The notes beneath the pieces were generated by a model. It was given only the letters and a program-made list of their open reading frames with translations. It did not search any database and was not told the DNA's origin. The position numbers were made by a program, and so were the translations under genes. A stretch of 64,000 bases of DNA from Streptomyces shenzhenensis (GTDB taxonomy: Bacteria; Actinomycetota; Actinomycetes; Streptomycetales; Streptomycetaceae), in NCBI RefSeq assembly GCF_003688995.1, contig NZ_PENI01000015.1, forward strand, positions 141,683 through 205,682, written 5' to 3'. This document shows positions 1 through 6,794 of this stretch, piece by piece (positions within the stretch are counted from its first letter, which is position 1; the number at the start of each line of letters is the position of its first letter).

Positions 1-1902
1 GGTGGACCGCAGCCAACTGCCCATGGACTTGATGCCGTTCCACAGACCGCGGACAACGTCCGTGCCCTTGCTGTAGAGCAGGCTTCCGAGGGAACCGATC
101 CCGCTGGAGATCCGGCCGGGCAGACCGCGCACCCAGTTGACCATTTCCATGGCCTTGTTCACGGTGGCCGTTTTGATCGACGACCAGTGCTTGATGATCA
201 GCCCGAGAAGAGTCCAGTTGAGGAATGCCTGATACAGCTTCCCGGGAATCCCCTTCACCCAGTCGACAAGTGCATTCCAGTACGTCACCGCATTCGACTT
301 GATTGTCGACCAGTGTTTGACCAGCAATCCCACGAGTGTGAAGTTCAGGAATGCCTTAATAGCCATATCCTTGGCCCACACGAGTTTGTCGACGAACCAA
401 TCCCAAGCGGCCAGCGTCCACTTCTTGATGTCGTCCCAATAGGCGATGATCAGAACGACCAATGCGCCGATGGCAAGGCCAATCCAGCCGATCGGGCCCA
501 TGGCGGTAATCCATGCCGCAGCCATCTTGGCGCCCGCAATGAGCGACTGGACGCCCAGTACGGTAATCGCCGGGATCACCACAGCAGCGATCACCGCAGC
601 GAAAGCGGTGAACACCCCCTGGTGCTCGCTGACGAACGAGAACAGAGACGAAAGAACGGGGATGACGGTATTCCCGATAAATTCCGTCAGGGTCTGCATC
701 GCGCCGCGCTTGAATTGCTCGATCTTGGCCCCGGCGTTGTCGCGCAGCGAGTCGCCCATCTGCGACGCTGCGCCGCCCACCTTGCCGAGCGTGTCGACGG
801 CCTTGGACGGGTCCAGCGCGAAAAGCGCTGCCTGCATGTCCTCGGACTTCGTCTTGAAAAGCGATACAGCGAGGGCGTTCCGCTCCGCGGGATCCTTGAT
901 CTTCCGCATGGCGGTAAACACCTTGTCGAGTGCCGCCGACGCCTTCGGCCCGCCCTCTGTAAAGGCGGCCTGCATTTCTTTGCCGTTCAGTCCGATGGAC
1001 TTGAAAGCGGCGTCAACATCGGGCCCGCCACCCTGTACGGTGAGCAGGAATTCTTTCAAGCTGTCCGCGACGACGTCGGTATCCCGGGCGCCTGCTTTTA
1101 GCCCCTGCGACATAAGGCCGGTTGCCGTTGTCGCATCGAGGCCGAGGTTACGGAAAATCGTCGAGTACTCATTGAACGTATCCGCTATATCGTCGGCCCG
1201 CGGGCCCATGTTTTGCAGACCCTTGGTCAGTACGTCAAGGGCTTCCGTGCCGTTCTTCGCAAGTCCGGTCTTGAGTATCTGACCGACTGCATTTGCGGTC
1301 TGCCCTAGATCCAGTTCGAAAGTTCCTGCAAGGTCGGAAACCTTCGTTGCGATGCTCTGGATTTGCGCATTCGTCGCGTCCGGCGGGGCGATTCCCGCAC
1401 GCATGGTCGCCGATATCGCGTCGGCTGCGCCCTGGAAATCGTCGGTGACGGCGTCGGCATACATCGCGCCGGCGATCTCGCCGTACTTCTTCGCCTCGGC
1501 CGGGGTGGCGCCAAGCTGGGCGCCGAGGCGCCCGGTGATCTGCCCCTGTTCGAGGGCCTGCCCGAACCCGGACATGAGCAGGACCCCGGCGGCCACGCCT
1601 ATGCCAGCGAGGCCGACCTTCAGGCTCGACGACAAGCGCTCACGGAGACTTCCGGCGGTCGCTTCGCCTACGTCGGCACCGGCCGAGGCGAACCGGCCGC
1701 CTGCATCACGGATCCGGCCATCCGCCGCGGTGGTCAGTCCATCACCGAGGGCGGCCCCGGCCTGGCGGCCTGCGCGGTCGGCGTCGCCTGCCATGGTCGA
1801 ACCGGTCGACCGTACGGCCTGCTCGGCGCGGGAGAGGCCGGCCCCGACACCGGATTCGTCTACGGCGATGGTGGCGAGGAGTTCGCCCACGGTCAGCGCC
1901 AC
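1..1902 (-). CDS. Tail tape measure protein (3' end outside window)
   Basis: The first 634 residues of a tape measure protein, which sets tail length and is threaded inside the tail tube. The start is a GTG at 1902 preceded by a GAGGAGG-type ribosome site. The N-terminal half is alanine/glycine-rich and helical. A hydrophobic stretch lies around residues 450-500. Two copies of a repeat of about 45 residues follow, each with an F-L-N-[FW]-T-L-[VL]-G-L-[LI] core and a KHWS[TS]IK motif, as is common in tape measures. It sits directly downstream of the tail chaperone pair, the usual position. The C-terminus lies beyond base 1. Confidence 0.93.
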   Translation of the reverse strand, partial: MALTVGELLATIAVDESGVGAGLSRAEQAVRSTGSTMAGDADRAGRQAGAALGDGLTTAADGRIRDAGGRFASAGADVGEATAGSLRERLSSSLKVGLAGIGVAAGVLLMSGFGQALEQGQITGRLGAQLGATPAEAKKYGEIAGAMYADAVTDDFQGAADAISATMRAGIAPPDATNAQIQSIATKVSDLAGTFELDLGQTANAVGQILKTGLAKNGTEALDVLTKGLQNMGPRADDIADTFNEYSTIFRNLGLDATTATGLMSQGLKAGARDTDVVADSLKEFLLTVQGGGPDVDAAFKSIGLNGKEMQAAFTEGGPKASAALDKVFTAMRKIKDPAERNALAVSLFKTKSEDMQAALFALDPSKAVDTLGKVGGAASQMGDSLRDNAGAKIEQFKRGAMQTLTEFIGNTVIPVLSSLFSFVSEHQGVFTAFAAVIAAVVIPAITVLGVQSLIAGAKMAAAWITAMGPIGWIGLAIGALVVLIIAYWDDIKKWTLAAWDWFVDKLVWAKDMAIKAFLNFTLVGLLVKHWSTIKSNAVTYWNALVDWVKGIPGKLYQAFLNWTLLGLIIKHWSSIKTATVNKAMEMVNWVRGLPGRISSGIGSLGSLLYSKGTDVVRGLWNGIKSMGSWLRST

Positions 1903-1953
1903 GGCCTCACCTCCTCGGGTGGGTCCGGCCGTGGTGCCGGTGCTGCGCGGGTG

Positions 1954-2654
1954 CTACTGGGCGGGCAGGCCCGTGATGCGGGCGATGTCCTCGGGGGAGT
2001 CGGCGCGGCGGGGCGTGCTGCGCCACGCCTTCGCAAACCGGGAGTCGGGTGTCAGGGCGCCGACCAGGACCAGGAACCGGCGGGTCGACATGGCGGCCAA
2101 CTCCGCCGGGCGCACCTGGTGTTCACGGGAGAGGTCACCCTCGACTGCTGACCAGTGGCGGATCACTGCTTGCCAGAACTCCGCCGCTTCCCGTTCTTCT
2201 TCGGCTTCGCCCGGCGTGCGGCCCGGTTCGGTGCCGCCGGGGCTTTTCCCCCGGAGCGGGCCCGTTCCTGCTCGTCGTGCAGCTCGGCGGCGCGCTGCAT
2301 GGTCACGCTGCCCGGAGTGCGCATGTTGGCCGCGGAGTAGATGAGCACGATGCCGAACTGCCGGTCGGTCATGCCGTTCTCGGCCCACACGTCGAGGGTG
2401 TCGCCCCCGAACAGGGTGGCCAGCATGCGCCGCACGTCGGCCGGGTCGCTGCTGTTCTGGACGCGCTCCATCTGGAGCGTGAACATGAGCGGCAGGGAGT
2501 CGGGCAGCACGTAGCGGGTGCCGTACAGGGTGAACGGCTGCCGTGGACGGGTGGTGTCCTGCTCGGCGAAGAACGCGTCAAAGTCTGCGGGGTCGCCGAC
2601 GGCGGGCACCTGGTCGTTGAGGTCGTCGTCGTACGCCGTGGTGTCGGTCGTCAT
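1954..2654 (-). CDS. Tail assembly chaperone, -1 frameshift product (gpGT-like)
   Basis: Predicted product of a -1 ribosomal shift at 2244-2250. It joins 137 residues of the short chaperone to 96 residues in the second frame, ending at 1954, for about 233 residues in all. The second frame has no start of its own in a sensible place, and its C-terminal part (motifs FLVLVGALTPDSRF and SPEDIARITGLP) is protein-like and acidic/hydrophobic. This G/GT arrangement is widespread in siphoviruses and is required at a fixed ratio for tail assembly. That this phage uses it is inference from the signal. Confidence 0.82.
2163..2654 (-). CDS. Tail assembly chaperone, short form (gpG-like)
   Basis: A 163-residue protein between the major tail protein and the tape measure, the canonical place of the tail assembly chaperone that coats the tape measure during tail growth. 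The ATG overlaps the stop of the upstream tail protein gene (TGATG-type junction). The N-terminus is acidic and the C-terminus is rich in Lys/Arg/Ala. A slippery heptamer near codons 135-137 allows a -1 shift into a longer product. The identification rests on position, size and the frameshift signal rather than on a strong sequence motif. Confidence 0.85.
   Translation of the reverse strand: MTTDTTAYDDDLNDQVPAVGDPADFDAFFAEQDTTRPRQPFTLYGTRYVLPDSLPLMFTLQMERVQNSSDPADVRRMLATLFGGDTLDVWAENGMTDRQFGIVLIYSAANMRTPGSVTMQRAAELHDEQERARSGGKAPAAPNRAARRAKPKKNGKRRSSGKQ
2244..2250 (-). other. Programmed -1 frameshift slippery heptamer
   Basis: On the minus strand the bases read G GGA AAA in the zero frame of the short chaperone, a textbook X-XXY-YYZ slip site with G as X and A as Y and Z. 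Shifting back one base here leads straight into the open frame that ends at 1954. Confidence 0.85.
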
Positions 2655-3124
2655 CAGCCGGTCACCGCCGCGGCCGTCGCCCAACCGCACCGGGTGATCG
2701 TCGCCGACCAACTGGTCTTCTCGTTGGTGCCGCCGCCCTGCTCGCCGGGCGTAACGGTGGCCTCCCACATGACCCACTGCGTCTGTGACTCGTGCCGCCA
2801 CCGGACCATGTTGCGCGACTCGATACCGAGTCGGTTGGCCCATTTGGTGTCGATGTACGCCTGTCCGGGGTCCTGCGCCTTGGTGGTCTTGTCGACGCGG
2901 AACTGTCCCTCCAGTCCGAGGGTCGCGCCGCGCTGCATCACGTCCTGTTCGAACGCGCCTTCCGAGTCGAACGCGACAGTCTCGGCGGTCTCCTCGTTCT
3001 CGCCCGGGTTGTGCGTGAACGTGGTCAGACCGGCGATCGGAAGCCACGTTTCCTCTGGGGCGTCGACGTCCTCGACCTGGAAGATCCAGCCGCGAGCGTC
3101 AATCGGCCTGCTGTTGCCTGCCAT
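2654..3124 (-). CDS. Major tail (tube) protein
   Basis: A 156-residue protein one gene upstream of the tail chaperones, the normal place of the tail tube subunit. It is beta-rich, with alternating polar and hydrophobic stretches, a T-F-T-H-N-P-G-E-N-E-E-T segment early in the chain and several Trp residues, consistent with a tube-forming fold. The ATG at 3124 follows a GGAGG site. The stop overlaps the ATG of the next gene, so the two are translationally coupled. The assignment is mainly by context and size. Confidence 0.8.
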   Translation of the reverse strand: MAGNSRPIDARGWIFQVEDVDAPEETWLPIAGLTTFTHNPGENEETAETVAFDSEGAFEQDVMQRGATLGLEGQFRVDKTTKAQDPGQAYIDTKWANRLGIESRNMVRWRHESQTQWVMWEATVTPGEQGGGTNEKTSWSATITRCGWATAAAVTG

Positions 3125-3137
3125 GGGGCGGGCCTCC

Positions 3138-3554
3138 TTACGGGGTGTCGGTGGGGCCGGACACGTCGAGGTCGAAATTCACGACGTGCTCGTGCCGGCC
3201 GGTGCTGTCGAGCCCCATAGGGGCCGGGGTGCCGCGTGCCACGGCGAGGGTCAAGTGAGTGCCGTCGGGCAGCTCGACGCCGGCGATGCCGTGCAGCGCG
3301 CGGTACAGGGCCGTGCAGCGGGCACGGGAGACGCGGGGGTCGGCGGTGCCGCGCACGCGCACCTGAAGGCGGGGGGTGTCGGCCTCGTCGCGGGCCTGCG
3401 GCGGGGTGCCGTCGTACAGGGTGAGCGCGACGGCCTGGTCGGGGGCGGGCGGCATCGTCTCGATGAACGTGTCGCCCGTGATGCCGTCCGGGTCGTAGGT
3501 GAGCAGGTCGAGGCCGGCGAGGTAGCGGGCCAGGCCGTCGAGGGGATCAGCCAC
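3138..3554 (-). CDS. Tail terminator / minor capsid-type protein
   Basis: A 138-residue protein between the gp10-like neck protein and the tail tube gene, where siphoviruses encode the tail terminator that caps the tube. A start region with D-G-L-A-R-Y-L-A, a central VRGTADPR and a beta-strand-rich C-terminus ending in VVNFDLDV resemble the 'minor capsid protein' family used for this role. Its ATG lies within the 3' end of the upstream gene (8-base overlap). The function is inferred from order and fold-type. Confidence 0.7.
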   Translation of the reverse strand: MADPLDGLARYLAGLDLLTYDPDGITGDTFIETMPPAPDQAVALTLYDGTPPQARDEADTPRLQVRVRGTADPRVSRARCTALYRALHGIAGVELPDGTHLTLAVARGTPAPMGLDSTGRHEHVVNFDLDVSGPTDTP

Positions 3555-3900
3555 GGAGTTCCCTCCGTACCTGGGCGGCGATGATGTCGCGGACCGCGCC
3601 GGCCTCTTCGTTCACCGGGTCTTCGAGGTACTTCGCGGTGCGCCCGTCGTCGTGCCGAAGGGTCATGTCCTCGTGCTGGCGGACCGCGTACGGCGTGTCG
3701 AAGCTGACGGCGCCCATCAGGGACGCGTCGTCGACGGAGGCGACCCCGGACCGTTCGAGGGTGCCCTCCTCGATCGGGACGCGGCGGCGGGACACCTGTA
3801 GGACGTGCTCCACGGCCAGGCGCACGCCCCGCAGCGCGCCGGTACGGGTGCGGCGCAGGGCGGGCGCGGCGTTCCATGTGATCCGTACGCGCTGGGTCAC
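3547..3900 (-). CDS. HK97 gp10-like head-tail joining protein
   Basis: A 117-residue basic protein with an N-terminal helix rich in Arg, a segment VPIEEGTLERSG and a TPYAVRQHED motif. The P-x-x-[ED]-G-T-L-x-x-S and Y-A-x-x-x-H-E pattern is typical of the HK97 gp10 family of neck proteins. The GTG at 3900 overlaps the stop of the upstream gene (GTGA). A second in-frame GTG two codons upstream is possible. It belongs to the tightly packed connector block. Confidence 0.78.
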   Translation of the reverse strand: MTQRVRITWNAAPALRRTRTGALRGVRLAVEHVLQVSRRRVPIEEGTLERSGVASVDDASLMGAVSFDTPYAVRQHEDMTLRHDDGRTAKYLEDPVNEEAGAVRDIIAAQVRRELRG

Positions 3901-4190
3901 TCGCACATCACCTCCGTGGACTCCGGGGCGCCGAGTCCGGGCGCGGTGTGCGCGGTGAAGCTGATGACGGTGGTGGTGCGGCCGTCCGGGAGGGTGATCC
4001 GGGATCCGGGCGGAGCGATCAAGCCGGGAGCGGCGTAGACCTGCGCCGTACTGACTACCTCGGCTCCGGTCGCGGACCGTACGCGCTTGATGGTCCCGGT
4101 GACCAGGGCGCGCGCTTCCACCGGGTCCGCGTACTGCGGGCCGTACGCGGAGTCGCCCCGGTACGCCTCGACGGTGATCCGGTGTCTCAG
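3897..4190 (-). CDS. Head closure / stopper protein, CTG start proposed
   Basis: A protein of about 97 residues in the slot of the head-tail stopper (SPP1 gp16-like). It is beta-rich and has an LPDGRTTTVISFTAH segment like other closure proteins. No ATG, GTG or TTG lies at the expected position. The best start is CTG at 4190, whose last two bases form part of the TGA of the upstream gene, mirroring the GTGA/ATGA overlaps elsewhere here. An upstream start inside the preceding gene is the alternative. Confidence 0.62.
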   Translation of the reverse strand: MRHRITVEAYRGDSAYGPQYADPVEARALVTGTIKRVRSATGAEVVSTAQVYAAPGLIAPPGSRITLPDGRTTTVISFTAHTAPGLGAPESTEVMCE

Positions 4191-4609
4191 TAGCCACCGT
4201 GGCAGTGCGGGCACTCGCCGATCACCCCCGGGAGCAGGCCAGCCCGGGTAAGGGCGCGCTCGGCGCGGTCGGCGAGGTCGACGGCGCCCGGGTGACTGGG
4301 CCCGCCGCGAGGGCCGGACAGGGACAGGGGACCGAGGCTTACCGAACTCCAGCGGCCGGCGGCCCCGGTGCCGGTGTCGCCGGTCTCCTGCCAATACTCG
4401 ATCTGCGCACAGACGGCGTCCGACAGGGCCTCTTTCACCTCGGCGTGCGTCGGCATGCCAGCGTCGTCGGTGCAGTAGACAGCGGTGAGTAGGGCCGCAT
4501 CGATGTCCTCGGACGCACGGGTGACGAGCCGCTGAATGTCCGCCGGCGCGGTCTGCTCGCCGGTGTACAGCAGGTACTCATCCGCGGTCGCGTAGAGGCG
4601 ACGGGCCAC
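4187..4609 (-). CDS. Head-tail connector (gp6/gp15-like)
   Basis: A 140-residue protein beginning MARRLYATADEYLLYTG, with two long helices (PADIQRLVTRASEDIDAAL and a VKEALSDAVCAQIEYW segment) as in phage gp6/gp15 connectors that ring the portal. The C-terminus has a CPHC pair. It stands between the capsid genes and the stopper, the usual order. The start is ATG with a GGGGGTGAG ribosome site. Confidence 0.8.
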   Translation of the reverse strand: MARRLYATADEYLLYTGEQTAPADIQRLVTRASEDIDAALLTAVYCTDDAGMPTHAEVKEALSDAVCAQIEYWQETGDTGTGAAGRWSSVSLGPLSLSGPRGGPSHPGAVDLADRAERALTRAGLLPGVIGECPHCHGGY

Positions 4610-4621
4610 GGCTCACCCCCT

Positions 4622-4810
4622 CTACTTCTTGGACGGCGGACGCCCCGCCGGCTTCTTCGCGGGCGGGGCGTCGTCGGTGACGGTGTAGCCGTGACGTCTG
4701 GCGTAGGCGATCACTGCGGGGTCGTCGGTCTCGGCGCGGCCGTCCTCGAACTGGAGGCCGGCCACGCCACGGCCGGTGAACCCCTCACGGGGCGTCTCGA
4801 TCCGGGCCAT
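4622..4810 (-). CDS. Small basic-tailed phage protein, unknown
   Basis: A 62-residue protein whose ATG overlaps the capsid stop codon. The middle contains a Q-F-E-D-G-R-A-E-T sequence and a helix-like DPAVIAYARRHGY, followed by a Pro/Lys tail. Short genes of this kind often sit after the major capsid gene in actinophages (head-fibre or hypothetical). No function is assigned. Confidence 0.7.
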   Translation of the reverse strand: MARIETPREGFTGRGVAGLQFEDGRAETDDPAVIAYARRHGYTVTDDAPPAKKPAGRPPSKK

Positions 4811-5817
4811 CAGCGAACCTTGATGTTCCGGTAGACGGCGGCGGACTTGGTCGCCTTGAGCGCAACGGCCACCGGGCCCATTTCGACCTCGCCCTTCTTC
4901 ACGGCCCCGGCGGTGGTGAAGTCGGGGAGGTAGCTGGACACGATCTGCCCGCCGGCGGTGGCCACGCCGTGGAAACCATCGAGGCCGGCGCGGTAGGCGT
5001 AGAGGTCGGTGAGGCCGGTCGCGGCGGTGCCGCCGACGGTCCTGTTCTCTACAGGGATGATCGGGTCGTTGGAGCCGGCCTTGGCGCCGGGGTCGGCGAA
5101 CACGATGTTGCCGTACTGCTCCCGCTCGACGGGGCGGCCGTTGGCACCGAGCAGGCCGTCGACCGGGTTGCGGGTGTACATGCCGGCCCGCCGCGCGGCG
5201 GCCCGCACACGGGCGAGGGCGAGCTGATTGCCCAGGATGACGGTCGGCGTCCCATCGAGCAGAGACAGGAACTCGTCGATCGCGTCGAGGGCCTTGTGCA
5301 CGCTTGCGGGGTCGGTGTCGAAGTCCGACCAGTCCGTGACTCGGTCGAGGCGGAACTCGGTGTCCGAACCGGTGAGGGCCTTGTCGAGGCCGTCGAACCC
5401 GTTCTCGTCGGTCTCGGTGTCGCCGTTGATCACGGCGTCTTGGAACTGGGTGGACGTGGCCTTGATCTTCTGCGCCATGTTCAGCGCGACGGAGCCGGAC
5501 GCGGCCGGGCCGATCTTCGCGATGACGCGGTCGACCTCGAATGCGCCACCGAGAACGGCGAGATCCACGCTGTACTTCTGCGTGGTGACGTTGCTGGTCG
5601 TGTACTCGCTGTTGAGCGCACGGAAACCGGCGGTGGGCTGGGTGATCAGGCGCCGGTACCCGTACGTGAGGGTGGCGCCCCCGCCGGCCGGGTTGACAGC
5701 CTGATCGAACTGAAGCGAGTCGAGGACCGCGGACGACTTGCGGAACTCGTCGATGACCTGAACGTCGAGGTCGTCCTGTGCGTTGTTCTTGGCCTCGGCC
5801 AGAGAAACGGCGGGCAT
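4810..5817 (-). CDS. Major capsid protein (HK97 fold)
   Basis: A 335-residue protein directly after the scaffold gene. The N-terminal helix (SLAEAKNNAQDDLDVQVIDE), the middle domain with a long helix KALDAIDEFLSLLDG followed by a TPTVILGN strand, and the late RNIKVR end fit actinophage capsid proteins with the HK97 fold. It has no N-terminal protease-type delta domain, in line with a separate scaffold. The start is ATG at 5817. Confidence 0.9.
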   Translation of the reverse strand: MPAVSLAEAKNNAQDDLDVQVIDEFRKSSAVLDSLQFDQAVNPAGGGATLTYGYRRLITQPTAGFRALNSEYTTSNVTTQKYSVDLAVLGGAFEVDRVIAKIGPAASGSVALNMAQKIKATSTQFQDAVINGDTETDENGFDGLDKALTGSDTEFRLDRVTDWSDFDTDPASVHKALDAIDEFLSLLDGTPTVILGNQLALARVRAAARRAGMYTRNPVDGLLGANGRPVEREQYGNIVFADPGAKAGSNDPIIPVENRTVGGTAATGLTDLYAYRAGLDGFHGVATAGGQIVSSYLPDFTTAGAVKKGEVEMGPVAVALKATKSAAVYRNIKVR

Positions 5818-5857
5818 GGGTGCTCCTGTCTACGGGGCCCGGGGGCTGGGGAGGGGG

Positions 5858-6529
5858 TCAGTTGGCGGCGAGGCGTGCCGCGATGGCCTGGTCGAGCGTG
5901 GTCGGTCGGGTGTCGCCAGCAGGGTTGGCGTCGAACGCGGCACCGCCGCGGGCCGGGCCGGTGACGACCGCGAGGTGCGGGTTTGCCTGCACGGCGGCCG
6001 TGATGGCGGCGGTGACGGCGGTCGGGTCGGCGGTGTTCACCTGCGCCATGGCGTCCATGAACGACCGGGAGTCGAGCAGGCGGGCGACGTCTGCGCCGGC
6101 GGCCGGGGCGGCGGTGAGCACGGCGGACTGCGTGGCGAGTTGCCGGGCTGCGTCGCCCCCGGCGGTCACGGCCTGCTGTGCCCACTTCGGCAGCCGGGAC
6201 ACGTCGCCTTCGGCGGCCGGGGCGGTGGGCGCGGGCGCCGCCGGGGCCTGCGGTGCGGCTGGAACAACGGGTGCGGCCGGGACGGCGGGCGTGGCCGGGG
6301 CCGGCTGCTGAGCGCCCTTGATGAGCTGCTGGGCCCAGTCGGGCAGGCTGCTGATGTCCTGCTCGGACGGTGCGGCCGGGGCCTGCGGGGTGGTCGGGGT
6401 CTGCGGCGCCGGGGCGGTCGCGGGGGTCTGCGGCGCCGGCGGAGTCTGCGGCGTGGCGGGCGCGGCCGGTGCGGGCGCGGCGGGCACGGCGGGCGCGGCG
6501 GGGGTGGTCGAGGGGGTCGACTCGGACAT
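5858..6529 (-). CDS. Capsid scaffold protein
   Basis: A 223-residue protein upstream of the capsid gene. The first half is an Ala/Pro/Thr low-complexity chain. Two SxLPxWAQQ motifs (SSLPDWAQQ and SRLPKWAQQ) and a helical C-terminus resemble scaffolding proteins of Streptomyces phages. ATG at 6529 is chosen because a GAAGGGA site lies just upstream, although the open frame extends further back. A strong terminator lies between this gene and the one upstream. Confidence 0.83.
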   Translation of the reverse strand: MSESTPSTTPAAPAVPAAPAPAAPATPQTPPAPQTPATAPAPQTPTTPQAPAAPSEQDISSLPDWAQQLIKGAQQPAPATPAVPAAPVVPAAPQAPAAPAPTAPAAEGDVSRLPKWAQQAVTAGGDAARQLATQSAVLTAAPAAGADVARLLDSRSFMDAMAQVNTADPTAVTAAITAAVQANPHLAVVTGPARGGAAFDANPAGDTRPTTLDQAIAARLAAN

Positions 6530-6561
6530 CGGGCGGGTCCCTTCCTGAGGTCGAGGGCATG

Positions 6562-6590
6562 AAAAAAAGGGCCCGCGGTGGCGGGCCCTT
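6562..6590 (-). terminator. Intrinsic terminator inside the structural operon
   Basis: Minus-strand stem AAGGGCCCGC / GCGGGCCCTT (10-bp perfect arms, 4-base loop) followed by seven T residues. It would end leftward transcription after the Rmf-like gene and before the scaffold gene. Confidence 0.85.
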
Positions 6591-6611
6591 CGGTGGTGCG
6601 GTTGGTGAGCG

Positions 6612-6791
6612 CTACGTGTCGGCGTCGTCCTCGCTCTGGTCGGCGATTGGGCGGGAGCGGGCATAGCCCTTGATCCATGCCGTACGGAGCAGGGACGTTG
6701 GAGGGTACGGGCACGTGGTCGGCTCGTCGCCGTCGCGGGCGGCCTCGGCGCCGGCCAGCACTGCCTGCACAATCTCCTCGCGGGTCCCCAC
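6612..6791 (-). CDS. Rmf/CrpP-like small protein
   Basis: A 59-residue protein from GTG at 6791 to TAG at 6612. The chain has an N-terminal helix VGTREEIVQAVLAGAEAARD, then CPYPPTSLLRTAWIKGYA and an acidic tail. The NP/CPYP-x-x-[ST]-x-L-R-x-A-W-x-x-G-Y pattern is that of the ribosome modulation factor / CrpP superfamily, which includes ribosome hibernation factors and small phage and plasmid proteins. Its start is 3 bases from the stop of the minor capsid gene and a terminator follows it. Function in this phage is unknown. Confidence 0.78.
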   Translation of the reverse strand: MGTREEIVQAVLAGAEAARDGDEPTTCPYPPTSLLRTAWIKGYARSRPIADQSEDDADT

Positions 6792-6794
6792 GGC

